Origin: Aureimonas endophytica
GTDB taxonomy: Bacteria > Pseudomonadota > Alphaproteobacteria > Rhizobiales > Rhizobiaceae
Direction: 5' to 3'
NCBI RefSeq assembly: GCF_014642635.1
Contig: NZ_BMIQ01000005.1
Location: 248,001 to 312,000 of the forward strand
Length of the DNA stretch: 64,000 nt
In this document: in pieces, positions 1 to 10,232 of the stretch
How positions within the stretch are numbered: position 1 is the stretch's first letter
Layout of the letters: each line of letters starts with the position of its first letter
Notes under the pieces: model-generated
What the model was told of the DNA's origin: nothing
The model's database searches: none
Seen by the model: the letters and a program-made list of their open reading frames with translations, nothing else
Program-made: the position numbers and the translations under genes

Positions 1-284
1 AGGACGGAATGGGTCGCGGGCGTGCCGAGCGCCAGCCCGTGGGCGAGGCGCAGCTTGAAGTCCTGATAGCCGGTGCAGCCGAGCGCGTTGCAGAAGCGGA
101 TCACGGTCGGCTGGCTGACGCCGGCCTCCATGGCGGTGTCGGCGAGCGTCGCGCCGAGCACGCGCTGCGGATCGGACAGGACGAGATCGGCGACCTTCCG
201 TTCGGAGCGGCGCAGCGCGTCATGCGTGTCGCGCACGATCTCCAGGATGTTGCGCTGGGGGGCCTGGACTTCGCTGCCATCCAT
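1..284 (-). CDS. hexR: RpiR/MurR-family transcriptional regulator, HexR-like (5' part only)
   Basis: Only the first 94 residues are in the window; the gene runs off the left edge. They form an RpiR-type N-terminal helix-turn-helix domain: the SERKVADLVL segment, then VSQPTVIRFCNALG as recognition region, then YQDFKLRLAHGLALGTP, which resembles HexR proteins of proteobacteria. HexR proteins sense 2-keto-3-deoxy-6-phosphogluconate through a C-terminal SIS domain, here outside the window. The ATG at 284 is the first start after an in-frame stop. A 17-base palindrome of HexR type lies 22 bases upstream, suggesting autoregulation. Family is secure; the exact HexR assignment is inferred from N-terminal similarity and operator shape. 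Confidence 0.8.
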   Translation of the reverse strand, partial: MDGSEVQAPQRNILEIVRDTHDALRRSERKVADLVLSDPQRVLGATLADTAMEAGVSQPTVIRFCNALGCTGYQDFKLRLAHGLALGTPATHSV

Positions 285-305
285 TGCCGATGCGGCTCCG
301 CTTCC

Positions 306-322
306 TTGTAGTTAAACTACAA
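306..322. promoter_or_regulatory. Palindromic operator of HexR/RpiR type
   Basis: TTGTAGTTAAACTACAA is a perfect 8+1+8 inverted repeat, 22 bases upstream of the RpiR-type gene and about 225 bases upstream of the divergent transporter operon. It matches the general form of published HexR sites (TGTA-N7-TACA with an A/T-rich centre). It is probably autoregulatory; control of the divergent sugar operon is possible but not shown. Confidence 0.75.
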
Positions 323-458
323 TCCTCATGCCGACACCGCAAGCTTTCTGAGCACTTCCGTGGCCATTCCCAAGGATTTTGCTGCATGGCACCGGATATT
401 GCGGCGCATCATTTTCACTTATGCGCTTTCATCGCACATCCGTGATGAATAGCGGCGC

Positions 459-488
459 TTGACCCCGCTCCGATTCTGTACCTATGCT
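459..488 (+). promoter_or_regulatory. Candidate sigma-70-type promoter for the first CUT2 transporter operon
   Basis: TTGACC (459-464), an 18-base spacer and TATGCT (483-488) form a plausible housekeeping promoter ending 42 bases before the start of the binding-protein gene. It is the best -35/-10 pair seen in this intergenic region. Confidence 0.45.
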
Positions 489-530
489 ACATCAAGGGCG
501 AGGGAGACGCCCGGATCGGCGGAGGAACCC

Positions 531-1502
531 ATGAAGACGATTTCCCTTTCGGGATGCATGCTGGCTGTCGCCCTGACGATGGGCGGCATGGGCACGGCGG
601 CGGCGGCCGACTGCAAGGTCGGTGTCGCGATGTATACGCTGAGCGCCCCCTATTTCGCCGCGCAGGAAGCGGCGGCGGTGGACCAGGCCAAGAAGGCCGG
701 CTGCGAGGTTTCGACCGCCGACGGCCAGAACGACATGAACAAGCAGATCGCCGACGTGGAGGACATGGTCGCCAAGGGCGTCAAGCTGCTGATCCTCAAT
801 CCGCGCGATCCCGAAGGACTCGTCGCCGCCGCCAATGCCGCGACGGCCGCCGGCGTGAAGGTCGTAGTGATGGATTCCTCTATCAATACCGACGCCAATG
901 TCGTGACGCAGGTCCGCTCCTCGAACGACCAGAACGGCTATCTCGTCGGCCAGTGGCTCGCCAAGCGCATGCAGGGCACGCCGATGAAGATCGCGCTCCT
1001 GTCCGGCTCGCAGGGCAACGAGGTCGGCCGCGACCGCCGGCTCGGCGTCTTCCGCGGCGTCGTCGAGGGCCAGCTCGTCAACGAGGGCAAGTCCAGCTTC
1101 GAGGTCGTCGGCCAGGGCTGGGGCAGCTGGGAGCAGGAAGGCGGCCTGAAGGCGATGGAAGACCTTCTCACCGCCCATCCCGACGTGAATGTCGTCCTGG
1201 CCGAGAACGATTCCATGGCGCTCGGCGGCATGAAGGCGCTGGAAGGCGTCGGCAAGACCGACGTTCTGGTGCTCGCCGCCGCCGACGGCCAGAAGGAGGC
1301 GCTCGCCGCCATCAAGGAGGGCAAGTACGGCGCGACGGGCCTCAACGATCCCGATCTCGTCGCCCGCACGGCGGTGGATATCGGCATGAAGGCGCTGAAC
1401 GGCTCGCTGGAGCCCGGCTTCCCGAAGCTGAAGCTCACCGAGCCGGCCGTCATCACCAAGGAGAATGTCGACAAGTTCTACCGCCCCGACGCGGTGTTCT
1501 GA
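531..1502 (+). CDS. Sugar ABC transporter substrate-binding protein (RbsB-like, CUT2)
   Basis: 323-residue periplasmic binding protein of the ribose/galactose type. Residues 1-23 are a Sec signal peptide ending in TAAAAD. Family features visible are the early YFAAQEAA helix, a DVEDMVAKGVKLLILNP hinge segment and a VVLAENDSMALGG segment. The ATG at 531 is chosen because GGAGG lies 6 bases upstream and it begins the signal peptide; an upstream in-frame ATG at 459 would put non-signal residues in front. It is the first gene of an operon with an RbsA-type ATPase and RbsC-type permease. The ligand is unknown; dehydrogenases and an FGGY kinase downstream suggest a pentose, polyol or deoxysugar. Confidence 0.88.
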   Translation: MKTISLSGCMLAVALTMGGMGTAAAADCKVGVAMYTLSAPYFAAQEAAAVDQAKKAGCEVSTADGQNDMNKQIADVEDMVAKGVKLLILNPRDPEGLVAAANAATAAGVKVVVMDSSINTDANVVTQVRSSNDQNGYLVGQWLAKRMQGTPMKIALLSGSQGNEVGRDRRLGVFRGVVEGQLVNEGKSSFEVVGQGWGSWEQEGGLKAMEDLLTAHPDVNVVLAENDSMALGGMKALEGVGKTDVLVLAAADGQKEALAAIKEGKYGATGLNDPDLVARTAVDIGMKALNGSLEPGFPKLKLTEPAVITKENVDKFYRPDAVF

Positions 1503-1867
1503 TCGGCCCGGCATCCCGGCTTCGGCCGCCGCCTTCGCGCGGGGCGGCGGTTGAGAGGGTGGACCTCGCTGGCGCCGCGACGATCGAAGGCTTCGCCTTC
1601 GCACCCCCCTCTGCCTGCCGGCATCGCCCCCTCAAGGGAGGAGATCAGGCTAGTCGCAGGAGTTGGTGCCCGGCATCGCAGCGGCTGCAGGAAGTGCGAG
1701 GCCCCAAAGCTGCGTGATCTCCCCCCTTGAGGGGGAGATGGGCGGCAGCCCAGAGGGGGGTGGCGAGCGTCAGCGAGGTCCACCGTCTCCACCGCCGCGC
1801 CGCTCGAAAGCCGTCGCCGTCATCACGCCGCGCGAGCGGCGGCCTCGAATTCCGAAATGGGACGACC
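1503..1867. repeat. Intergenic palindromic repeat region between binding protein and ATPase genes
   Basis: The 365-base gap holds one full copy (about 1582-1666) of a repeat also found at 4417-4503 and 5332-5417: a GCCTTCGCACCCC motif, GCCTGCCGGCATC, and a C-run/G-run palindrome followed by GAGATCAGGC. A second palindromic half in inverted orientation sits at about 1718-1808 (GATCTCCCCCCTTGAGGG). It resembles rhizobial intergenic mosaic elements and could act as an mRNA-stabilising or partial-termination structure after the binding-protein gene. No gene is seen. Confidence 0.6.
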
Positions 1868-3378
<1,511 letters not shown>

Positions 3379-3382
<4 letters not shown>

Positions 3383-4368
3383 CCACCGTCGCCGAGGCGC
3401 CCCAGCGGCCCGCGCCGAAATTCGATCTCGCCAACGCGCTCCAGCATTTCGCGACGCTCGCCATCTTCCTGGTGCTCGTCGTCGTCGCCAGCGTCTGGTC
3501 GGACAGCTTCCTGACGCGGGTGAACATCCTCAACGTCCTGCGCCAGGTCGCCTCCGGCGCCGGCATCATGGCGGTCGGCATGCTCTTCGTCATCCTGACG
3601 CGCGGCATCGACCTCTCGGTCGGCTCCGTCGCGGCGCTCGGCTCGGTGCTCACCGCCTATTTCATCCATTTCTCCGGCTACGGCACGGCGACGACCATCC
3701 TCCTCGTCATCCTCTGCGGCATGGCCTGCGGCCTCACCACCGGCTTCTTCGTCGCCTATCTGCGCCTGCCGTCCTTCGTCATGTCGCTGGCGATGCTCGC
3801 CATCGCGCGCGGCCTGTCGCTGATCATCTCGGAAGGCCGGCCGATCCCGCTCGGCACGGAAGGCTCGGCCTTCGCCGATTTCGGCTCGGGCTTCGCCTTC
3901 GGCCTGCCGCTGCCGGTCTGGCTGATGTTCGCGGTCTTCCTCATCGGCGGCCTCGTCCTCAACTTCACCCGCTTCGGCCGCATCGTGAAGGCGATCGGCT
4001 CGAACGAGGAGGCGGTGCGCCTCTCGGGCATCGCGGTGCCGCGCTACATCCTCACCGTCTATGTCGTGTCGGGCGCGCTCGCCGCCATCGCCGGCATCAT
4101 CTCCACCTGCCGCACCGGCGTCGGCTCGGCGCAGGTCGGCGTCGGGGCGGAGCTGAACGTCATCGCGGCCGTGGTGATCGGCGGCGCCAGCCTGATGGGC
4201 GGGCGCGGCGGCGTGATCAACACGCTGCTCGGCGCGCTGGTGATGGGCATCATCGCCAACATCATGAATCTCGGCGGCGTGCCCGGCTACCACCAGCAAG
4301 TCTATATGGGCATCATCATCCTCGTCGCGATGCTGCTGCAATATGGCACGGGCCGGCTGAAGCACTGA
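3379..4368 (+). CDS. Sugar ABC transporter permease (RbsC-like, CUT2)
   Basis: 329-residue inner-membrane permease with eight to ten hydrophobic segments. Family signatures visible are GIDLSVGSVAALG after the third membrane segment, FGRIVKAIGSNEEAVRLSGI in the central cytoplasmic loop and VIGGASLMGGRGGV near the C terminus, all typical of RbsC/AraH permeases. It overlaps the ATPase gene by 4 bases and completes a three-gene CUT2 importer. A GC-rich hairpin follows directly after its stop. Confidence 0.92.
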
Positions 4369-4384
4369 CGGGGCGCCCGCCCCG
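4369..4384 (+). terminator. Intercistronic GC hairpin after the permease gene
   Basis: CGGGGCGCCCGCCCCG is a 7+2+7 stem-loop beginning right after the permease stop codon. There is no T tract, so it is more likely a 3'-end stabiliser or partial terminator than a full terminator. Confidence 0.4.
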
Positions 4385-4416
4385 CGCGCGGGATCATCCC
4401 TCTCCACCGCCGCGCC

Positions 4417-4503
4417 ATTCGAAGGCTTCCGCCTTCGCACCCCCCTCTGCCTGCCGGCATCTCCCCCTCAAGGGGGGAGATCAGGCCAATCGCGGCCGTT
4501 GGT
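4417..4503. repeat. Intergenic palindromic element, second copy
   Basis: Near-identical to the elements at 1582-1666 and 5332-5417, with the same order: GCCTTCGCACCCC, CTGCCTGCCGGCATCT, a CCCCCTCAAGGGGGG palindrome and GAGATCAGGCC. It lies between the permease gene and the SDR gene. Confidence 0.7.
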
Positions 4504-4547
4504 TGTTTGCGAACCGGGCCGCACCGATTTTCGATGGGAGACCCCTG

Positions 4548-5306
4548 ATGGACGACGTGATCGCAACCTTCCGCCCGGACCTCTTCGCCGGGCGCCAAGT
4601 GCTGGTATCCGGCGGCACGACCGGCATCGGCCTCGCGATGGCCAAGGGCTTCGCCCGGCTCGGCGCGGAGGTCGTGGCGACCGGCTCGACGGCGGCGCGG
4701 CTGGAATCGGCCAAGGCCGATCGCGAGGCGGACAAGATCCGCTTCGAGAAGCTCGACGTGAAGGACCGCGCCGCGATCGACGCCTTCGTCGGCGGTCTCG
4801 CGCGGCTCGACGTCCTCGTCAACGCGGCGGGCATCGCCCGGCCGGACGCGGAATACGAGGAGGAGACCTATCTCGAGGTCATCGACGTCAATCTCAACAG
4901 CGCGATGCGCCTCGCCATGGCGGCCTATCCGCTGCTGAAGGCGAGCCGGGGCGCGATCGTCAACACGGCCTCGATGCTCAGCTATCTGGCGGATGCGCGC
5001 GTGCCGGCCTATGGCGCCTCGAAGACCGGCATCGTCGGCCTCACCCGCGCGCTCGCCCATCGCTTCGGCCCGGACGGCATCCGCGTCAACGCCATCGCGC
5101 CCGGCTATCACAAGACCGACATGACCAAGGATCTCTGGACCCATGACGAGCACGGGCCGAAGATCGCCGACAAGGCGGCGCTGAAGCGCTGGGGCTCGGT
5201 GGACGACCTCGTCGGCACCGCCCTGTTCCTCGCCTCCCCCGCCGCCGCCTTCGTCACCGCCACGACGCTGCCGGTCGACGGCGGCTATGTGGTCAGCGGG
5301 TTCTGA
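4548..5306 (+). CDS. SDR-family NAD(P)-dependent oxidoreductase
   Basis: 252-residue classical short-chain dehydrogenase. Visible motifs are the cofactor site SGGTTGIGLAMAKG (about residues 18-31), the NAAG motif, and the catalytic Ser followed by YGASK (Y-x-x-x-K). C-terminal residues VDGGYVVSGF are typical of the family. The start at 4548 follows a purine-rich GGGAGA about 8 bases upstream. It sits between a CUT2 importer and an ADH/FGGY kinase block, so a role oxidising an imported polyol or sugar, or reducing a keto intermediate, is inferred. Substrate unknown. Confidence 0.88.
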   Translation: MDDVIATFRPDLFAGRQVLVSGGTTGIGLAMAKGFARLGAEVVATGSTAARLESAKADREADKIRFEKLDVKDRAAIDAFVGGLARLDVLVNAAGIARPDAEYEEETYLEVIDVNLNSAMRLAMAAYPLLKASRGAIVNTASMLSYLADARVPAYGASKTGIVGLTRALAHRFGPDGIRVNAIAPGYHKTDMTKDLWTHDEHGPKIADKAALKRWGSVDDLVGTALFLASPAAAFVTATTLPVDGGYVVSGF

Positions 5307-5331
5307 CGGCTCGCGTTTCCCTCGCCGCATG

Positions 5332-5417
5332 GCTCGAAGGCTGACGCCTTCGCACCCTCCGCCTGCCGGCATCTCCCCCTCAAGGGGGGAGATCAGGCCA
5401 GTCGCAGAGTTCGTTGT
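5332..5417. repeat. Intergenic palindromic element, third copy
   Basis: Third copy of the element at 1582-1666 and 4417-4503, with the same CCCCCTCAAGGGGG palindrome and GAGATCAGGCCAGTCGCAG tail. It lies just upstream of the promoter for the ADH-kinase-SorC-DERA-ALDH genes. Confidence 0.7.
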
Positions 5418-5452
5418 CCTTTGCCGATGAGGACACCAGCCCCGCTTCACCA

Positions 5453-5510
5453 TTGACAGCCCCATCGGCGCAGCTTAATCACATTTGTGAAGATACATTC
5501 CATTTGTGAA
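5453..5510 (+). promoter_or_regulatory. Internal promoter with repeated TTTGTGA operator, upstream of ADH-FGGY-SorC-DERA-ALDH
   Basis: TTGACA (5453-5458), 17 bases, then TAATCA (5476-5481) make a strong candidate promoter. Overlapping and following the -10 are two copies of CATTTGTGAA (5482-5491 and 5501-5510), 19 bases apart; the first is part of the inverted repeat TCACATTTGTGA (5479-5490). A repressor bound there would block transcription. The SorC-type regulator encoded in the same operon is the obvious candidate, by inference. Confidence 0.6.
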
Positions 5511-5587
5511 TGCCGGCCGGCCCTGGCGCCCAGACTTGTCCCGCCCTCCGGCCCCCTTCGTTTCCGATCGAGGAAAGACCGAGACCC

Positions 5588-6604
5588 ATGCGCGCAGCCG
5601 TCATGTACACGCCGGGCGACATCCGCCTGGAGGACGTTCCGAAGCCGGTCGCCGGGCCGGGCGAGGTTCTGCTGAAGGTCTCGGCGGTCGGCGTCTGCGG
5701 CTCCGATCTGCCGCGCATGCTGATCAAGGGCGCCCATAAGATGCCGATCATCTGCGGGCATGAGTTCTCCGGCCATATCGAGGCGCTGGGCGAGGGGGTC
5801 GAGGGCTTTCGCGAGGGCGAGCTGATGGCCGTCGCGCCGCTGATCCCGATGGAGGATTGCGACCAGTCGCTGACCGGCAATTTCTCGCGCGCCCGCAACT
5901 ACGACTATTTCGGCAGCCGTCGCGACGGCGCCTATGCCGAATATGTGGCGGTGCCGACCGGCAATCTTTTGCGGGCGCCGGAGACGGCGGACCCGCGCGC
6001 CGTGGCGATGACGGACCCGGCCTCGATCGCGCTCCACGCGATCTGGAAGGCCAAGCCCACGATGGGCGATCGCGGCGGCGTCATCGGCTGCGGGCCGATC
6101 GGCCTCTTCGCCATCCAGTGGATGAAGCTGATGGGCTGCACCGAGATCGTCGCGATCGACGTCTCGGAGCGCAAGCTCGAACAGGCCCGCCAGGCGGGTG
6201 CGACCTATACCTATCTGGCCGGCGAGACCGTGCCGGCGGAGCAGGCCTGCGACCTCATCATCGAGGCGGCCGGCCATCCCTCCTCGATCAACGCCGCGGC
6301 ACGCATGGCGGCGCCGGGCGGCCATGTCGTCTTCATCGGCATTCCGGTCGGCGACGTGTCCCTGGAGAACAAGACTTTCCAGCATTTCCTGCGCCAGGAA
6401 GTGTCGCTGCACGGCTCGTGGAACTCCTTCGGCGCGCCCTTCCCGGGCAAGCAGTGGCGGGTGACGCTCGACGCGCTGGTCACTGGCAAGCTCGAATGGG
6501 AATTCATGATCAGCCACGAACTGCCGCTGGAGGGCCTGCCGGCGATGTTCGAGACGCTGAAGGGGAAGAACGACTTCTTCTCCAAGATCATGTTCCGGCC
6601 GTAA
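5588..6604 (+). CDS. Zinc-type alcohol/polyol dehydrogenase (MDR family)
   Basis: 338-residue medium-chain dehydrogenase resembling galactitol-1-phosphate and sorbitol dehydrogenases. The catalytic zinc region is present (GVCGSDLPR near residue 37 and CGHEFSGHIEALGEG near 58), as is the Rossmann motif VIGCGPIGLFAIQ. The structural-zinc loop, normally four cysteines, reads PMEDCDQSLTGNFSRARNYD and keeps only one, so that zinc is probably absent. The conserved FGSRRDGAYAEYV follows. The ATG at 5588 starts the usual N terminus. The gene opens a transcription unit with its own promoter and is followed 24 bases later by the FGGY kinase. Likely oxidises an imported polyol to a ketose; substrate unproven. 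Confidence 0.87.
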   Translation: MRAAVMYTPGDIRLEDVPKPVAGPGEVLLKVSAVGVCGSDLPRMLIKGAHKMPIICGHEFSGHIEALGEGVEGFREGELMAVAPLIPMEDCDQSLTGNFSRARNYDYFGSRRDGAYAEYVAVPTGNLLRAPETADPRAVAMTDPASIALHAIWKAKPTMGDRGGVIGCGPIGLFAIQWMKLMGCTEIVAIDVSERKLEQARQAGATYTYLAGETVPAEQACDLIIEAAGHPSSINAAARMAAPGGHVVFIGIPVGDVSLENKTFQHFLRQEVSLHGSWNSFGAPFPGKQWRVTLDALVTGKLEWEFMISHELPLEGLPAMFETLKGKNDFFSKIMFRP

Positions 6605-6628
6605 GGCGGGGGCGGGGAGGGCGTCGCC

Positions 6629-8149
6629 ATGGCCTTGCTGCTCGGCCTCGACTTCGGCACCGGCGGCGTGCGCGTCGGGCTCTTCGATCTCGAAGCGCGC
6701 CGCATGCTGGGCGAGCGCGAGGCGGACTATCCGACCCGCCATCCGCGCCCGGGCTGGGCCGAACAGTCGCCGGCCGACTGGTGGGAGGCGCTCGGCAAGG
6801 CGAGCCGCGCCCTTCTCCGCGATCTCGGCCAGCCGGAGGTCGCCGGCATCTGCGCCGCCACCACCGCCTCCACCGTCGTCGCCTGCCGGCGCGACGGCAC
6901 GCCGCTTCGCCCGGCGCTGCTCTGGATGGACTGCCGCGCGGCGGCCGAATCCGACCGCACCGCGCGCTCGCGCCATCCGGTCCTCGCCTATTCCGGCGGC
7001 AGCGACGCCGCCGAATGGCTAGTGCCGAAGGCCATGTGGCTGGCAGCCCACGAGCCGGCGCTCTATGCCGAAACGCAAGTCTTCTGCGAATGCCTGGACT
7101 GGGTGAACTTCAGGCTCACCGGGCGCTGGGCCGGCTCGCGCATGAACGCCACCTGCAAGTGGAACTGGGACAGCGTTACCGGCCGCTTCCACGACGCTCT
7201 CTTCGCCGAGCTCGGCGTGCCGGATCTCGCGGCCAAGCTGCCGGACGCCATCCTGCCGGTCGGCGCGCCCGTCGCCGCGCTTTCCGGGGAAGCCGCCGCC
7301 CATCTCGGCCTCGCCAACCGGCCGATCGTCGCGCAAGGCGGCATCGACGCGCATATCGGCATGGTCGGCGCGAACACGCTGGAGCCGGGCGAGGTCCTGA
7401 TGATCGGCGGCACCTCCGTCGTCCACCTGTTCCAGCTCGACGCCGAGCGGCCGGTCACCGGCTTCTGGGGACCCTATCCGCACGCGCTGGAAGACGGGCG
7501 CTGGCTGGTCGAGGCGGGGCAGGTCTCGGCCGGCTCGGTCCTCTCCTGGTTCTCGCGCGAGATCTTCGCGCTCGACGGCGCCGGCCATGACGAACTCTGC
7601 GCGGCGGCGGCGAAGATCCCGGTCGGCGGCAGCGGCCTCCTCGCGCTCGACTATTTCATGGGCAACCGCACGCCCTATCGCGATCCGCACCTGCGCGGCG
7701 CCGTGCTCGGCCTGTCGCTCGGCCACGACCGGGCGGCGCTCTACCACGCGGCGGTGGAGGGCGTGGCGCTCGCCTCGGCCAATGTCCTGAAGCGGATGGA
7801 CGAGCTCGGCATCGCCTGCCGCCGCATCGTCACCTCCGGCGGCTATTCGCGCAATCCGCTCTGGCTGAAGGCGACGGTGGACGCGCTCGGCCGGGCGGTG
7901 GAACTGCCCTCGCGCACCAATCTCACCATCGTCGGCGCCTGCGGCTGCGCCGCGACCGGCGCCGGGCTGGTGCCCGATCTCCAGGCGGCGGCGCGGGCCG
8001 TCGCCGCGCCGGGCGAAACGGTGGAGCCCGATCTTGCCGCCCATGCCCGTTATCGGGAATTGCTGGGGGACTATCTGGAGGCGACCGAGCTTCTGGCGCC
8101 CCTCTCGCGCCGGCTCGCCGCCCGGCAAACGCGAGACACGAATTCATGA
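6629..8149 (+). CDS. FGGY-family carbohydrate kinase
   Basis: 506-residue sugar kinase of the FGGY/actin-like ATPase fold (glycerol, xylulose, ribulose kinase family). The N-terminal phosphate-1 motif GLDFGTGGVRVGLFD is at residues 6-20; the metal/substrate segment includes LLWMDCRAA; the C-terminal ATP-binding half has IGGTSVVHLF and TSGGYSRNPLWLK. Length is typical (about 500). It likely phosphorylates the ketose made by the adjacent dehydrogenases. The stop overlaps the SorC regulator start by 4 bases (ATGA), implying coupling. Substrate cannot be read from sequence. Confidence 0.9.
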   Translation: MALLLGLDFGTGGVRVGLFDLEARRMLGEREADYPTRHPRPGWAEQSPADWWEALGKASRALLRDLGQPEVAGICAATTASTVVACRRDGTPLRPALLWMDCRAAAESDRTARSRHPVLAYSGGSDAAEWLVPKAMWLAAHEPALYAETQVFCECLDWVNFRLTGRWAGSRMNATCKWNWDSVTGRFHDALFAELGVPDLAAKLPDAILPVGAPVAALSGEAAAHLGLANRPIVAQGGIDAHIGMVGANTLEPGEVLMIGGTSVVHLFQLDAERPVTGFWGPYPHALEDGRWLVEAGQVSAGSVLSWFSREIFALDGAGHDELCAAAAKIPVGGSGLLALDYFMGNRTPYRDPHLRGAVLGLSLGHDRAALYHAAVEGVALASANVLKRMDELGIACRRIVTSGGYSRNPLWLKATVDALGRAVELPSRTNLTIVGACGCAATGAGLVPDLQAAARAVAAPGETVEPDLAAHARYRELLGDYLEATELLAPLSRRLAARQTRDTNS

Positions 8150-9141
8150 GCGAAGCCGCCGACCGCGACGTCCAGTTCCGCACGATCTCGGGCGAACAGC
8201 GCGAGATCCTGATGATCCAGGTCGCCAAGCGCTATTACGATCTCGGCATGACCATGGGCGATCTCGCCAAGGAGCTGGGCCTGACGCGCTGGCAGGCGAG
8301 CCGGCTCCTGACCGAGGCGCGCGAGACCGGCATCGTGCGGATCGAGATCGTGCCGCGCACCTCGCGCCTGCCGGCGCTGGAAAGCCGGCTCCAGCAGCGG
8401 TTCGGCCTGAAGGAGGCGCTGGTCGTGCCGTCGAACGGCGAGACCGACGAGACGCTGCTGCTGAACGCCGTCGCGCGGGCCGCCGCCCAGCTCATCGCCG
8501 GGCTCGGCCGCGTGCCGCTGATCGGCGTTTCCTGGGGCCGCACGATGAGCGCCGTCGCCGCCCACCTGCCGCCCTTCTGGAACGAGGGGGTGGAGGTCGT
8601 GCTCCTCAACGGCGCGATGAACATCCGCAGCCCCTCGGTGCGCACCAACAACACGGCCGAACTCTTCGCCCGTTCCGCCAACGGCACGGCGACGCTGCTG
8701 CCCGTGCCGGCGATCCTCGGCCATGCCGCGACGCGCGCCGCGCTGGAACAGGACCCGACCATCGCCAGCGTTCTCGATCTCGGCCGGCGCGCGCCGGTCA
8801 TCTGCTTCGGCATGGGCACGATCAGCCCGGATTCGGTGCTGGTCCAGTCGGGCTATGTCACGGAAGCCGAGACGGCGGCGCTGCGGCGGAAGGGCGCCGT
8901 CGGCGACATTCTCAGCCGCTATATCGACGCCGAGGGGCGGATCGTCGACCCGGAGGTCGACGCGCGCACCATCGCCCTCGACCTGAAGCTCTGCCGCGAG
9001 CGCGAGCTGTCGATCGGCGTCGGCGCCGGCCGGTCGAAACATGCCGTCGCGCGCGCCTGCCTGCGCGCCGGCTATCTCAACTGCCTCGTCACCGACGAGG
9101 ACACCGCCCTGTTTCTTCTGGAGGAGCGCGAGGATGGATAG
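8146..9141 (+). CDS. SorC-family (sugar-binding) transcriptional regulator
   Basis: 331-residue regulator. Residues about 25-60 hold an HTH (YYDLGMTMGDLAKELGLTRW then QASRLLTEARETGIV), followed by a phospho-sugar-binding domain (residues 65-325) with IGVSWGRTMSAVAAHLP and GMGTISPDSVLVQSGYV, as in SorC/DeoR(Bsu)/EryD-type proteins. It lies inside the catabolic operon it probably controls, overlapping the kinase gene by 4 bases and the DERA gene by 8. Its effector is probably a phosphorylated intermediate. Candidate binding sites are the CATTTGTGAA repeats upstream of the ADH gene. Confidence 0.88.
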   Translation: MSEAADRDVQFRTISGEQREILMIQVAKRYYDLGMTMGDLAKELGLTRWQASRLLTEARETGIVRIEIVPRTSRLPALESRLQQRFGLKEALVVPSNGETDETLLLNAVARAAAQLIAGLGRVPLIGVSWGRTMSAVAAHLPPFWNEGVEVVLLNGAMNIRSPSVRTNNTAELFARSANGTATLLPVPAILGHAATRAALEQDPTIASVLDLGRRAPVICFGMGTISPDSVLVQSGYVTEAETAALRRKGAVGDILSRYIDAEGRIVDPEVDARTIALDLKLCRERELSIGVGAGRSKHAVARACLRAGYLNCLVTDEDTALFLLEEREDG

Positions 9142-10219
9142 GATCGAGGAGCCTGCCGCGCGCGGCGCCGCCAAGGATGCGGGAAAGGGGGCGGCGAAGG
9201 GCCGGTCCCTCAGCGTCGTGCCGCCCGCCGAGGCCGCGCCGGCGACGAGCCCCGCCGCGAGCCCGCCGCCGCATCACCGCAATCCCGGCACCGAACTGAA
9301 GCCCGACTGGTTCGAGACGATCCAGGTCAATCTCTCGGCGGTGGAGCGGCGGGCGGCGACGCTCGGCACGCGGCGCTCCGTCAAGAAGGAATACCAGGCC
9401 GCCTGGCTGGTGAAGGCGCTGCAATGCATCGATCTCACGACGCTTGCCGGCGACGACACGCCCGGCCGCGTGCGCCGGCTCTGCGCCAAGGCGCGGCGCC
9501 CCTTGCGCGAGGACATCGTCGAGGCGCTCGGCCTCGCCGACGCGCCGCCGACGGTCGGCGCGGTCTGCGTCTATCCGACCATGGTCGGCCCGGCGGTGAA
9601 GGCGCTGGAAGGCTCCGGCATTCCCGTGGCCTCGGTCGCGACCGGCTTTCCCGCCGGGCTGACGCCGCTGCCGCAGCGCCTCGCCGAGATCCGCTACGCG
9701 GTGGAGGAGGGCGCCGGCGAGATCGACATCGTCATCAACCGCGCCCAGGTGCTGACCCAGGACTGGACGCGCCTCTATGACGAGGTGCGCGCGATGCGCG
9801 AGGCCTGCGGCCCGGCCCATCTGAAGGCGATTCTCGGCACCGGCGACCTGAAGACGCTGCGCAATGTCTACAAGGCCTCGATGGTGGCGATGATGGCGGG
9901 CTCGGACTTCATCAAGACCTCGACCGGCAAGGAGGACGTGAACGCGACGCTGCCGGTCAGCCTCACCATGGTGCGGGCGCTGCGCGACTATGGCGAGCGG
10001 ACGGGCGAGACGATCGGCTTCAAGCCGGCCGGCGGGCTGAAGACCGCCAAGGACGCCCTGTCCTGGCTGATCCTGATGAAGGAGGAGCTCGGCCGGCGCT
10101 GGCTGGAGCCGGATCTCTTCCGCATCGGCGCGAGCTCGATGCTCGCCGATATCGAGCGCCAGCTCGAACATTACGCGACGGGCCGCTACGCCGCCGCCGC
10201 CCATCACGCGCTCGCCTGA
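9134..10219 (+). CDS. deoC: Deoxyribose-phosphate aldolase (DERA), copy 1
   Basis: 361-residue class I aldolase. Catalytic elements match DERA: the Schiff-base lysine in DFIKTSTGKEDVNAT, the second lysine in GFKPAGGLKTAKDA and the Asp in EIDIVINR. DERA cleaves 2-deoxy-D-ribose-5-phosphate to glyceraldehyde-3-phosphate and acetaldehyde. The first 55 or so residues are an Ala/Pro/Lys-rich extension not needed for the TIM barrel. The start at 9134 overlaps the SorC stop by 8 bases. The ALDH16-like gene follows 13 bases downstream and would oxidise the aldehyde product. A close paralogue is at 37284-38291. Confidence 0.92.
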   Translation: MDRIEEPAARGAAKDAGKGAAKGRSLSVVPPAEAAPATSPAASPPPHHRNPGTELKPDWFETIQVNLSAVERRAATLGTRRSVKKEYQAAWLVKALQCIDLTTLAGDDTPGRVRRLCAKARRPLREDIVEALGLADAPPTVGAVCVYPTMVGPAVKALEGSGIPVASVATGFPAGLTPLPQRLAEIRYAVEEGAGEIDIVINRAQVLTQDWTRLYDEVRAMREACGPAHLKAILGTGDLKTLRNVYKASMVAMMAGSDFIKTSTGKEDVNATLPVSLTMVRALRDYGERTGETIGFKPAGGLKTAKDALSWLILMKEELGRRWLEPDLFRIGASSMLADIERQLEHYATGRYAAAAHHALA

Positions 10220-10232
10220 AGGAGCGAAGCCC

